This document shows positions 1 through 8,057 of a stretch of DNA of 64,000 nt, piece by piece. A model generated the notes under the pieces. That model worked only from the letters and a program-made list of their open reading frames with translations. It did no database searches and had not been told where the DNA came from. The translations under genes were made by a program, and so were the position numbers. This DNA is from Pseudonocardia acidicola (lineage in GTDB: Bacteria; Actinomycetota; Actinomycetes; Mycobacteriales; Pseudonocardiaceae): positions 23,758 through 87,757 of the forward strand of contig NZ_JAAXLA010000024.1 in assembly GCF_012911935.1 (NCBI RefSeq), written 5' to 3'. Each line of letters starts with the position of its first letter. Position 1 is the stretch's first letter.

Positions 1-516
1 GCAGACCGTGTGGGGTCCTCGCCGGGTGCACACACTTTGCGAGGACCTCACGAGGTCTTCGAAGTGACGAACGGCGGGGCCGGTTAGCCCGCCGACCAGG
101 CAAAACAGCCCGCCGCCGGACGTTGAAGCGGAACGAATCCCGGCCGAACAGCCACCAGCGGCGATACCGGGGACACCCGCACTGACCTGCGTGGACCTGC
201 TTCGCGGTTCGTCGTGACCTCTCGCTGTTGGTGGGGCTCCTGACGAACGGCGGTCGTGGCCCGTCACTACCCACGCGCTACCGGGGCGCGGCCTGCCGAC
301 CGATGAGCGGATCGGCGGGCCGAGGCTCGGCGGGAGGGCGCTGGCACCTTTGATCGAACACCGTCCCTGCAGCGGCTGCACCGCTGTTTTCCGAGCCTCG
401 GCTCGGACTACTCTGCGCCGAGCGCGGGTGCCACGGAACCCCCGACCCCCCGCGGCACTGTGGCAGACGTCGGGGCGCGGCCCGGGACGCGCCCCGGCCC
501 CGAGATCCGCTTCGGG
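1..516. other. Non-coding stretch with small inverted repeats
   Basis: I see no convincing gene. Near the left edge a 9-base arm (GGTCCTCGC, 14-22) is complementary to 39-47, and the next bases (41-60) form another near-palindrome, so the stretch can fold into alternative hairpins. A second hairpin is CCGAGC/GCTCGG at 391-406. The leftward phasin-like gene ends at the right edge, so one of these could terminate it, but none is followed by a T-run. Confidence 0.5.
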
Positions 517-909
517 TCATCCGTCCTTACGCGCGGCGCTGGCGCGGGACGCCCGGGACGCGTCCCGGGCCGCCTCGGTCGCCCCCTGAGTGGTCTCCTG
601 CGTCGCTTCCTGCGTCGCTTCCTGGGTCGCTTCCACCGCGCGGGACGTGGCGTGGCTCACCGCGTCAAGCACCGGTGTGCCGATGCTGAGCAAGGCCTTT
701 GCGAACTCGCGCTGCGCCGCGAGTGCCTCCTGAGCAGCGTCGAACCAGGCGTCAACGAGCCGGTCCGGACCCGGAACGTCGCCCGTGCGGCCCGCCCCCA
801 AGCCGATGACGGTCTGCGCCGTCTCGCCCCAGCTGCGGATCGCGGTCGACATCGCTTCCTGGCCAGTTCGGGCGGCACGGGTGATGTGCTCCTGGGCAGT
901 TGCGGTCAT
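517..909 (-). CDS. Phasin-like amphipathic helical protein
   Basis: A 130-residue, all-helical, Ala/Gln/Glu-rich protein without a signal peptide or membrane segment. Residues 10-90 alternate hydrophobic and polar positions like phasins, which coat storage granules. The C-terminal third repeats the units ATQEATQE and TTQGATEAA, then ends in a basic Arg/Ala/Ser tail, a layout seen in granule-associated proteins that also bind DNA. The ATG start has a GGGAGA ribosome site a few bases upstream; longer in-frame extensions have no such site. No PHA synthase gene lies nearby. Assignment is by composition, not by a diagnostic motif; it could be another small coiled-coil protein. Confidence 0.6.
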   Translation of the reverse strand: MTATAQEHITRAARTGQEAMSTAIRSWGETAQTVIGLGAGRTGDVPGPDRLVDAWFDAAQEALAAQREFAKALLSIGTPVLDAVSHATSRAVEATQEATQEATQETTQGATEAARDASRASRASAARKDG

Positions 910-1324
910 GGTGTCTCCCCACTTCCTGACCTCGTGACGGCACGGGCGGATCGCTGTCACCCCTCGACCACCCTGGGCCAAGGCCGGCCTCTGACCATGC
1001 GGCCCACCTGACTCGCCGCATCGACCGGCGCGGCCACGGATCCCAACCCGCATCGAACGTACGGGGCAACCGAGCTGACACAAGACCAGCGCGAGCACAT
1101 CACGGAGAACGCACCACGCAGTTCCTCCGCCCGCGCCGGGTCGCGGCCGAGCCGGTGAACTGACCGGGGTAATCGGGACCGAACGACCTGCTCCCCCCAC
1201 ACAAACACAATCAGTGACGTTATGCCCAACAGGGACTCTGACTCGGCCCCGTGGAATTCGTGGCGGCCCCACGTCCTCCCCTTTTCGAGATCCGGCAGTG
1301 GCGATACGGTGCCGACGGCGCGGG
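910..1324. other. Divergent intergenic region
   Basis: About 415 bases between the leftward phasin-like gene and the rightward helicase-associated-domain gene. Frames run through both strands, as expected at this GC content, but none has a ribosome site or family features. It presumably holds both promoters; I could not single out boxes. Confidence 0.45.
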
Positions 1325-1789
1325 ATGGACGGCGATCGGATGATCAACACTCGGGAAGCCGCCTGGGAGCGGGGCCTGAACGCCCTGCGCCGCTACGCCG
1401 CGGTCAAGGGCACGGCGCGGGTCCCACCCGGCGCCCGCGCCGACGGGGTGGAGGTCGGAGCGTGGGCGGCGGCGCAACGTGCGCAGTACTGGGCGGGCGC
1501 GCTCGCCCCGCAGCGGGTCGCACTGCTGGAGCGCCTTCCCGGCTGGGACTGGAGCGGGGCCCATCAGCGGAAATGGGAGTCGCGGCTAGCCGCGCTGACG
1601 CGGTATGTGCGCGCCCACCCCACCGCGCAGGTCCCTGCCGGGGCTGTCATCGATCACGTGCACATCGGCGCGTGGGCCGCCGCCCAGCGCGCTGCGTACG
1701 TCGCGGGCACGCTGCCCGCCTGCAACGCCGGCCTCCTCGAAGCGCTTCCCGGTTGGACCTGGGCAACCGAGGACCGATCCCACGTGTGA
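1325..1789 (+). CDS. Stand-alone helicase-associated (HA) domain protein
   Basis: A 154-residue protein made of two tandem HA repeats (Pfam helicase-associated domain). Each repeat keeps the W....L.....Y pattern, the GAWAAAQRA.Y..G.L core and an LPGW.W end: repeat one is about residues 12-75 and repeat two about 80-145. HA repeats usually sit C-terminal to an SF2 helicase and are thought to bind nucleic acid; here no helicase is attached or adjacent. The start is uncertain: an ATG five codons downstream (1340) is equally possible and neither has a clear ribosome site. HA-only proteins are common in actinobacteria and of unknown function. Confidence 0.7.
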   Translation: MDGDRMINTREAAWERGLNALRRYAAVKGTARVPPGARADGVEVGAWAAAQRAQYWAGALAPQRVALLERLPGWDWSGAHQRKWESRLAALTRYVRAHPTAQVPAGAVIDHVHIGAWAAAQRAAYVAGTLPACNAGLLEALPGWTWATEDRSHV

Positions 1790-1996
1790 ATTCCGAACTG
1801 GACGGGCAATGCGACAAATTTGATCGTGTTCTCGGTTGCCCTGGGGAGTGGCCTCCGGGAAGTGGAACGTCGGAGAGGAACATTCGCTGCGGTGAGGACG
1901 TATGCCACGATCAGGTTACCGCGTGATTAGCTGAGTGAAAGGTCGTCCGTCACGACAAGTACCCGTCAGGACGCTGAACTGCGACAACCCGACGCG

Positions 1997-3070
1997 CTAC
2001 ACGTTGAACCGGAACTCCACCACATCCCCGTCGGCCATCACGTAGTCCTTGCCCTCCATGCGCACCTTGCCGGCGGCCTTGGCCGCGGCCATCGAGCCGG
2101 CCTCGACGAGGTCGTCGTAGGACACGATCTCGGCCTTGATGAAGCCGCGCTCGAAGTCGGTGTGGATCACACCGGCGGCCTGCGGCGCGGTGGCGCCCTT
2201 CTTGATCGTCCAAGCCCGGGCCTCCTTGGGGCCCGCGGTCAGGTAGGTCTGCAGGCCGAGGGTGTGGAACCCGGCGCGGGCCAGTGCATTGAGGCCCGGC
2301 TCGTCCTGCCCGATCGACTCCAGCAGCTCGGCGGCCGACTCGTCGTCGAGCTCGAGCAGCTCGGACTCGACCTTCGCGTCGAGGAACACCGCATCGGCCG
2401 GGGCCACCATCGCGGCCAGCTCCTTGCGGCGGGCCTCGTCGGTGAGCACGCCCTCGTCGGCATTGAAGACGTAGAGGAACGGTTTGGTGGTCAGCAGCGA
2501 CAGCTCGCGCAGCGGGGCACGGTCGACGCCCGCGGCGAACAGCGTGGTGCCGCCGTTGAGGATCTGCTGCGCGGCCTCGGCGGCCTCCAGAACCACCCGG
2601 CGGTCCTTCTGCATCCGGGCTTCCTTCTGCAGCCGCGGGATCGCCTTCTCCAGCGTCTGCAGGTCGGCCAGGATCAGCTCGGTCGCGATGGTCTCGATGT
2701 CGGCGGAGGGGTCGACCGCACCGTCGACGTGGACGACGTCGGGGTCGTCGAACACCCGCACGACCTGGCAGATCGCGTCGGACTCGCGGATGTTGGCCAG
2801 GAACTTGTTGCCCAGCCCGGCGCCCTCGGACGCGCCCTTGACGATCCCGGCGATGTCGACGAACGACACCGTGGCCGGCACGACCTTGGCCGAGGCGAAC
2901 ATCTTCGCCAGCACGCCGAGCCGGGGGTCGGGCAGCGGCACCACGCCGACGTTGGGCTCGATCGTCGCGAACGGGTAGTTCGCGGCCAGCACGTCGTTCC
3001 GGGTCAGCGCATTGAACAGAGTCGACTTGCCCACGTTGGGCAGGCCGACGATGCCGAGGGTGAGACTCAC
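1997..3070 (-). CDS. ychF: Ribosome-associated ATPase YchF (Obg family)
   Basis: A 357-residue P-loop protein of normal YchF length. The G1 loop GLPNVGKST is at residues 8-16, followed by [11 protein letters not shown] (switch region) and a VDIAG G3 motif. Acidic and helical segments follow, and the C-terminal TGS domain ends in [11 protein letters not shown]. YchF binds ribosomes and prefers ATP to GTP because its G4 motif is altered. In M. tuberculosis the orthologue (Rv1112) lies beside the DUF6542 and ispH genes; here several local genes are inserted between them. It is monocistronic, with nothing on the same strand immediately upstream. Confidence 0.96.
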   Translation of the reverse strand: MSLTLGIVGLPNVGKSTLFNALTRNDVLAANYPFATIEPNVGVVPLPDPRLGVLAKMFASAKVVPATVSFVDIAGIVKGASEGAGLGNKFLANIRESDAICQVVRVFDDPDVVHVDGAVDPSADIETIATELILADLQTLEKAIPRLQKEARMQKDRRVVLEAAEAAQQILNGGTTLFAAGVDRAPLRELSLLTTKPFLYVFNADEGVLTDEARRKELAAMVAPADAVFLDAKVESELLELDDESAAELLESIGQDEPGLNALARAGFHTLGLQTYLTAGPKEARAWTIKKGATAPQAAGVIHTDFERGFIKAEIVSYDDLVEAGSMAAAKAAGKVRMEGKDYVMADGDVVEFRFNV

Positions 3071-3182
3071 GATATCCAGGGTAGACGCGGACGCCGTGGT
3101 GCCGGCGGGCGCCGCCGTGGCATGAGAGCGCCCTCATCCGGCTCTCATCGTCGCGCCACGGCCGGCGGCGAGCGTGGCGGGC

Positions 3183-3684
3183 ATGACCCGCATCCCGCCG
3201 TCCGCGCCGCTGCTCGCGTCGGAGATCGACCCGCGCTGGCCGGCGCCGCTGCGGCTGCTCCTCGGTCCGCGCCACCGAGCTGCTGCGGGCCGCCCTCGGT
3301 GCCGTCGACCGCGGCGAACACCCGCCCGTGCCCGTGCACGGCGACTTCTACGAGGCCCAGCTGCTCGTCGCGGGCGGCGCGGTCACCGGGCTGCTCGACG
3401 TCGACACGACCGGGTGCGTCGGCGCCGCCCTGAGCGGGCTCGGCCCGGCCGGCGCGGGCGTCGCGTTCGCCGACGGCGACGGTTCGCGCGCGGACGACGT
3501 GCGGCCGATCAGCGTCGACAGCGCCGACCCCGGCAACCCGGCCCCGGCCGACCTCTCGCCGGAGTCCGCGGACTCCCCGCTGGAGAGCGTGGACGACTCG
3601 ATCGGCTCGCCCGTCGGCAGCCCGGACGACACCCCGGCGGGGACGGCCCCGACACCCCCGAGGACACCCCGGGCCACGACTGAT
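3183..3684 (+). pseudogene. Remnant of an aminoglycoside-phosphotransferase-fold kinase
   Basis: The region keeps the 5' end of one frame (MTRIPPSAPLLASE, with a plausible start) and then, after a frameshift near 3267, the catalytic loop of an APH/choline-kinase-fold enzyme: PVHGDFYEAQLLV (Brenner HGD loop) and GLLDVDTTG (the metal-binding DxD). The lobe expected between them, well over 100 residues, is missing. After the DxD motif the frame runs into Ser/Asp/Pro-rich sequence unlike the family. Internal deletion plus frameshift is my inference from these pieces. No functional kinase can be made. A strong hairpin follows the remnant. Confidence 0.55.
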
Positions 3685-3693
3685 CCCCGCCCC

Positions 3694-3734
3694 GCCCGAG
3701 CTCCCCGGAACCCTTGGGTCCGGGAAGCTCGGGC
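3694..3734. terminator. Long imperfect hairpin
   Basis: The arms GCCCGAGCT-CCCCGGAACCC and GGGTCCGGG-AAGCTCGGGC pair over about 18 bases with one mismatch and one bulge around a two-base centre. It sits between the phosphotransferase remnant and the next rightward gene. There is no T-run, which is usual for actinobacterial terminators. Confidence 0.55.
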
Positions 3735-3845
3735 GTTGACCCATCACCCGATCGCGTGACACGGCTAACGAGAGCCGCAGTCCATCGATGCTCCTTGTAG
3801 ATCAATGTGGTTACGACGTCCGGCCCAACGAACGGTGGTGCGCTC

Positions 3846-4298
3846 GTGCGGTTCCCCTCCCGCCAACTCCTGGTCGCAGGCTCGGTCCTGGGAGCGCTGT
3901 CGGCGAGCGGCACGGCGGCGGTCCATCTGACCGCGGCCGCAATGCAGGCGCCCGAGGTCGCCCTCCCGCAGTTCGCGCCCGGCCTGTCGAACGCGGCGAC
4001 CGGCATCCCGGCCCCCACCGCCCCGACACCGACCCTGACCACGCCGATCTCCGGCGCGCAGATCGCCGGGCACGCCTTCACCCAGGCTCAGGACAAGGCG
4101 GCGGCCATCGCCGCAGCCCAGCAGCAGGCGGAGGCCGAGCGGGCGGCCGCCGAGCAGCGCGCGGCCGCGGCCGCACAGTCCCCGGCGGCGCAGGCCGACC
4201 ACGACCGGGAGCAGATGCGCGAGGAGCTGCGCCGCGCGATCCGCCAGGCGTGCGACGGCGGGAACCTGCGCGGCCCCATCTGCCAGGCCGCCGACTGA
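3846..4298 (+). CDS. Small secreted or membrane-anchored protein, Ala/Gln-rich
   Basis: A 150-residue protein of unknown function. The N-terminus (MRFPSRQLLVAGSVLGALS) looks like a signal peptide or anchor. A Pro/Thr linker follows (about residues 45-65), then a long helical stretch rich in Ala, Gln and Glu (about 75-125). The short tail carries two cysteines (CDGG and PICQAAD) that could form a disulfide. A GTG 13 codons upstream (3807) is an alternative start but would bury the signal sequence. The leftward gene remnant downstream ends 16 bases away, so the two converge. No family recognised. Confidence 0.6.
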   Translation: MRFPSRQLLVAGSVLGALSASGTAAVHLTAAAMQAPEVALPQFAPGLSNAATGIPAPTAPTPTLTTPISGAQIAGHAFTQAQDKAAAIAAAQQQAEAERAAAEQRAAAAAQSPAAQADHDREQMREELRRAIRQACDGGNLRGPICQAAD

Positions 4299-4313
4299 CC
4301 CTCGGCCGCCGCG

Positions 4314-4868
4314 TCAGGGCAGCTCGTCGAGCCGGTACCCCATGCCGCGGACCGTCACGATCCGCTCCGCGCCGAGCTTGCGCCGCAGGTAGCGGACGTA
4401 GACGTCGACCACGTTGGACCCCGGGTCGAAGTCGTAGCCCCACACGTGGCTGAGCAGCTGCTCGCGGGACGGCACCTGCCCGGGATGGCGCAGGAACGTC
4501 TCGGCGAGCGCGAACTCCCGGGCCGACAGGTCCACCGTCCGTCCGCCGACCTCGGCCTGCCGCGTCCGCAGGTCCGGTCTCAGCCCGCCGTGGGCGAGCA
4601 CGGTCATCTCGGCCGAGCGGTCGGCGGTCAGTCCCAGCCGCACCCGGGCGAGCAGCTCCTCGAACCGGAACGGCTTGGGCATGTAGTCGTCGGCACCGCC
4701 CTCCAGCCCGGCGACGGTGTCCCCGACGCTGTCCCGCGCGGTCAAGATGATCACCGGAATCGGGTTGCGTTCGTCGCGGAGCCTGCGCAGCACCGAGAAC
4801 CCGTCCGTCCCGGGCACCCCGATGTCGAGCACCAGCAGGTCGAAGCCGCCGGTCATCGCGTAGTCGTG
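4314..4868 (-). pseudogene. 5'-truncated OmpR-type response regulator
   Basis: The receiver domain lacks its first strand and helix. What remains starts at GGFDLLVLDIGVPGTDG, with the phospho-acceptor Asp in LVLD, then the T/A switch (ILTAR) and the conserved Lys (MPKPF). The winged-helix DNA-binding domain is intact, with LSAREFAL, the recognition helix around NVVDVYVRYLRRKL and the GMGYRL wing. The acidic pair that binds Mg in the missing first strand is gone. The open frame continues upstream into part of a histidine kinase ATPase domain, so a deletion joined the two genes near 4870. A short product could start at an internal ATG (4856) but would not be a normal phospho-receiver. Confidence 0.75.
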
Positions 4869-5489
4869 GGCCGACGGGCCGTCGGACACCCAGAACCGCA
4901 GCTCACCACCCGCCGGCTGAGAACCGATCGCGATCCGGTCCCGGCTGCGGTGTACCGGCAGGCGTTGTCCGCCAACGCGATCAGCGCCTGCGTGACCCGC
5001 TGCGGGTCGAGCACGCAGTCGACTTGAGCGGCGGTCTCCACCACCCATTCCCGGTCGCCGAGCCCGGCCAGCTTGCCCAGGACATCCGCGGTCGGCGCGG
5101 CGACGTCGACGGGCGCGGGATGCAGGAACGCCAGCTGGCCGAAACGGGTCTGCAGCAGCAGGTCGGAGACCAGAGGAACTTCTCGTTCGGCCGCGCCAGG
5201 TTGTAGGTGATCGCGAGCTTCAGCACCTCGTTCACGGACGCGACCCGCCGGCCGGTGGTCGGGTTGATCCCGATTCGGTGAGCGCCGCGAACTCGCCGAC
5301 CTCGGCGCGCAGCGACGCGTCCACCCGCTCGTCGATGCCCTGGATCAGCAGCCGCCAGGTCACGAACGTGACGACGGCCAGCGCTGCGAGCACCAGCAAC
5401 AGGACCCAGCCGATGATCCGGGTGCGCGCCGACGAGGGCCGCGGCAGCAGCCGGCGGCGCGACGGCGCGGGCTCGGCCTGCGTGGTCAT
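4869..5489 (-). pseudogene. Decayed sensor histidine kinase
   Basis: Pieces of a membrane histidine kinase lie in order but in three frames. The start MTTQAEPAPSRRR with one membrane helix (IIGWVLLLVLAALAVVTFV) and the extracellular start is in one frame; the extracellular segment ESGINPTTGRRVASVNEVL is partly in the next; and the ATPase N-box region (QALIALADNACRYT) is in the third. The last piece, DRIAIGS...GGELRFWVSD, is back in the first frame and fused to the response regulator. The second membrane helix, HAMP and the phospho-accepting His helix are missing. At least two frameshifts and two deletions are needed to explain it. It belonged to the same two-component operon as the downstream regulator. 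Confidence 0.72.
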
Positions 5490-5564
5490 CGACGTCCTCG
5501 GGGTTCGCGATGATGATCCACGACCATCGTCGCGGAGATCGGCGGAGGCGCCGGGGCCGGGCGG

Positions 5565-5696
5565 TCAACCGTCGTCATCGCCGGCGCCGGGCCACCGGGC
5601 CCGGACGCGGAGCGCAGCGCAGCGCAGCGCCACGAAGCCGAGCGTGACCCCGGCGACCAGCGGCACCGCGGTCACGACGAGCAGCGGGACGCGCAC
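5565..5696 (-). CDS. Possible 43-residue membrane peptide
   Basis: A GTG-started frame encodes a short hydrophobic helix (VPLLVVTAVPLVAGVTLGFVAL) followed by an Arg-rich and then acidic tail. It lies just upstream of the decayed kinase on the same strand. It may be a small membrane protein of that operon, or the tail of a lost gene. The ribosome-site candidate is too close to the GTG to be convincing. No family recognised. Confidence 0.3.
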   Translation of the reverse strand: MRVPLLVVTAVPLVAGVTLGFVALRCAALRVRARWPGAGDDDG

Positions 5697-5833
5697 CCTT
5701 CCGAGGCGCGCCCTCCCGGGTGGAGAGTGGATGAGACGCGCACGAGAGCCCTCTCATGCGGCGCCGCCCGGCCCGGCGGCCACGTCCGATTCCCGCCAGA
5801 ATCAGGGTGCGCGCGGGTGGCAGCATCGACGCC

Positions 5834-7318
5834 GTGCTACTCGACCAGGACCGTTGCTACCGCGCCGTCGCCTCCCGCGACGCACGCTTCGACGGGCTGT
5901 TCATCACCGCCGTGCGCACGACCCGGATCTACTGCCGCCCGTCCTGCCCGGCGACGACCCCCAAGCGCGCCAACGTCGAGTTCCTGCCGACCGCGGGTGC
6001 CGCACAGCAGCGCGGCTACCGGGCCTGCCGGCGCTGCCTGCCCGACGCCGTTCCGGGCTCCCCGGACTGGAACAGCCGCGCCGACCTCGCCGCCCGCGCG
6101 ATGCGGCTGATCACCGACGGTGTCGTCGAGCGCGACGGAGTCACCGGCCTCGCCGCACGCCTCGGCTACTCCGAGCGGCAGCTGAACCGGGTGCTGAGCG
6201 CCGAACTCGGTGCCGGCCCGCTCACGCTGGCCCGGGCGCACCGCGCGCACACCGCACGGCTGCTCATCGAGACCACGCCGCTGGGCATGGCCGACGTCGC
6301 GTTCGCGGCCGGATTCGCGAGCGTCCGGCAGTTCAACGACACCGTGCGCGAGGTCTACGGGGTGCCGCCGACGACGCTGCGCACCGAGTCCCGTAACCGC
6401 CGGGGCCCGGTGCCCGCGGTGGCCGGAACCCTCGTGCTGCGGCTGCCGTACCGCCGGCCGTTCGACGCCGCCGGGCTGCTGAACTTCTTCGCCGCCCGCG
6501 CACTCGACGGTGTCGAGTCCGTCGCGGACGGCACGTACCGGCGCACGCTGCGGCTGCCCCACGGCGCCGCCACCGTCGCGCTGACTCCCGCCGACGGGCA
6601 CGTCGCCGCCACGCTGCGGCTGGCCGATCCGCGCGATCTGGGGCCGGCGGTGGCGCGGCTGCGCCGGATGCTGGACCTGGACGCGGATCCGGTCGCGATC
6701 GACGAGGTGCTCGGCGCCGACCCCGCACTGGCGGCGTCGGTTGCCGCCACTCCCGGGATCCGGCTGGCGGGGACCGTCGACGGCACCGAGCAGGCCGTGC
6801 GCGCGGTGCTCGGCCAGCAGGTCTCGGTGGCCGGCGCCCGCACCACGACCTCCCGGCTGACCGCGGCGCTCGGCGAGCGGCTGCCGGCGGCACTCGCCGC
6901 CGGCGGTCCCGACCTGTTGTTCCCCACCGCCGAGGCGATCGCCGAGCGCGGCGCCGAGGCGATGACCGGGCCTGCCCGCCGGACCGCGTCCGTGGTCGGG
7001 CTGGCCGCGGCCGTGGCCGACGGCACGCTCGTGCTCGACCCGGCGCGCGACCCCGACGACCTGCACGCCGCGCTCACCGCGCTGCCCGGGATCGGGCCGT
7101 GGACCGCCGGCTATCTGTCCATCCGCCTGCTCGGGGCGCCCGACGAACTGCTGCCCGGCGATCTCGCCGTCCGTCGTGGCGCCGGGGTGCTCGGCCTCCC
7201 ATCCGATGTGGATGGTCTGAGCCGGCACGCCGGGCGCTGGCGCCCCTGGCGGTCCTACGCCGCCACCCACCTGTGGCGGGCAGCCGCCACCAACCCACGT
7301 ACCCGGAGGAACGCATGA
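5834..7318 (+). CDS. alkA: Ada-AlkA fusion: methylphosphotriester sensor and 3-methyladenine glycosylase
   Basis: A 494-residue fusion for repair and regulation of alkylation damage. Residues 1-75 are the Ada zinc domain with Cys34, Cys38, Cys65 and Cys68; Cys34 should accept methyl groups from DNA phosphotriesters. Residues about 80-170 are an AraC-type helix-turn-helix. The rest is an AlkA-type glycosylase: its helix-hairpin-helix is LPGIGPWTAGYL and the catalytic Asp is Asp443 in GDLAVRRG. It is translationally coupled to ogt through an ATGA overlap, giving a two-gene adaptive-response operon that it may itself activate. The GTG start is chosen because the Ada domain begins directly after it; the ribosome site is weak. 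Confidence 0.93.
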   Translation: MLLDQDRCYRAVASRDARFDGLFITAVRTTRIYCRPSCPATTPKRANVEFLPTAGAAQQRGYRACRRCLPDAVPGSPDWNSRADLAARAMRLITDGVVERDGVTGLAARLGYSERQLNRVLSAELGAGPLTLARAHRAHTARLLIETTPLGMADVAFAAGFASVRQFNDTVREVYGVPPTTLRTESRNRRGPVPAVAGTLVLRLPYRRPFDAAGLLNFFAARALDGVESVADGTYRRTLRLPHGAATVALTPADGHVAATLRLADPRDLGPAVARLRRMLDLDADPVAIDEVLGADPALAASVAATPGIRLAGTVDGTEQAVRAVLGQQVSVAGARTTTSRLTAALGERLPAALAAGGPDLLFPTAEAIAERGAEAMTGPARRTASVVGLAAAVADGTLVLDPARDPDDLHAALTALPGIGPWTAGYLSIRLLGAPDELLPGDLAVRRGAGVLGLPSDVDGLSRHAGRWRPWRSYAATHLWRAAATNPRTRRNA

Positions 7319-7842
7319 CCGGCAACGACACCGCAACATGGTCCACACTGGACACTGTGATCGGCCCGTTCACCGCCGTGGTGGACGCCGACGGGGCCGT
7401 GCTGGCCTCGGGCTGGACCGCGGACCTGGACGCGCTGCTGCCGCAGGTGCACCTGTCGCTGCGGCCGTCCACGCTGACCCACGGCGACCTGGGCCCCGCG
7501 GGGGCGGCCGTCACCCGCTACCACGACGGCGACCTGTCCGCGGTCGACGACGTCCCCGTCCGGCAGCGCTCCGGCGGGTTCCTCGAGCACGCCTGGGAGG
7601 TGCTGCGCACGGTCCCGGCCGGCAGCCCGGTGAGCTACACCGAGTACGCCGCCAAGGCCGGCCGGCCCGCGGCGATCCGGGCCGCCGCGTCGGCCTGCGC
7701 CCGCAACGCCGCGGCGCTGTTCGTGCCGTGCCATCGGGTGCTGCGCTCGGACGGCTCGCTGGGCGGGTTCCGCTGGGGTGTCGGCGTGAAGCGGTGGCTG
7801 CTCGACCACGAGTCGCAGAACTGCGCTTCACGTACTGCGTGA
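7315..7842 (+). CDS. ogt: Methylated-DNA-[protein]-cysteine S-methyltransferase
   Basis: A 175-residue O6-alkylguanine-DNA alkyltransferase. Cys139 in the PCHRV motif accepts the alkyl group irreversibly, and the usual GSLGGFRWG segment follows. The variable N-terminal domain occupies about residues 1-85, and the DNA-binding helix region (PVSYTEYAAKAG) precedes the active site. The start is fixed by a GGAGG site and by the ATGA overlap with the Ada-AlkA stop. The C-terminal tail HESQNCASRTA runs slightly past the usual family end. The pair repairs N- and O-alkylated bases. Confidence 0.95.
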   Translation: MTGNDTATWSTLDTVIGPFTAVVDADGAVLASGWTADLDALLPQVHLSLRPSTLTHGDLGPAGAAVTRYHDGDLSAVDDVPVRQRSGGFLEHAWEVLRTVPAGSPVSYTEYAAKAGRPAAIRAAASACARNAAALFVPCHRVLRSDGSLGGFRWGVGVKRWLLDHESQNCASRTA

Positions 7843-8057
7843 GGCGTAGGAGCTCGGCCGGGTGACGGTGCCGCCGACCCAGGCGGTCGCCACGGCCCTC
7901 CGGACGCGGCGGCACGGATCCGCCCTCCCGGGCCGGGCCTCCCGGATCGACCGTCTGTTCGACCGCCCGCCGAGCGGGGAACGCCGCTGGCCGTCCCCCG
8001 GCCGGGTGCCGGGCGTGCCGGGCGGGAACTGTCGGACGCCGGGTGCACAGTGTCGGC

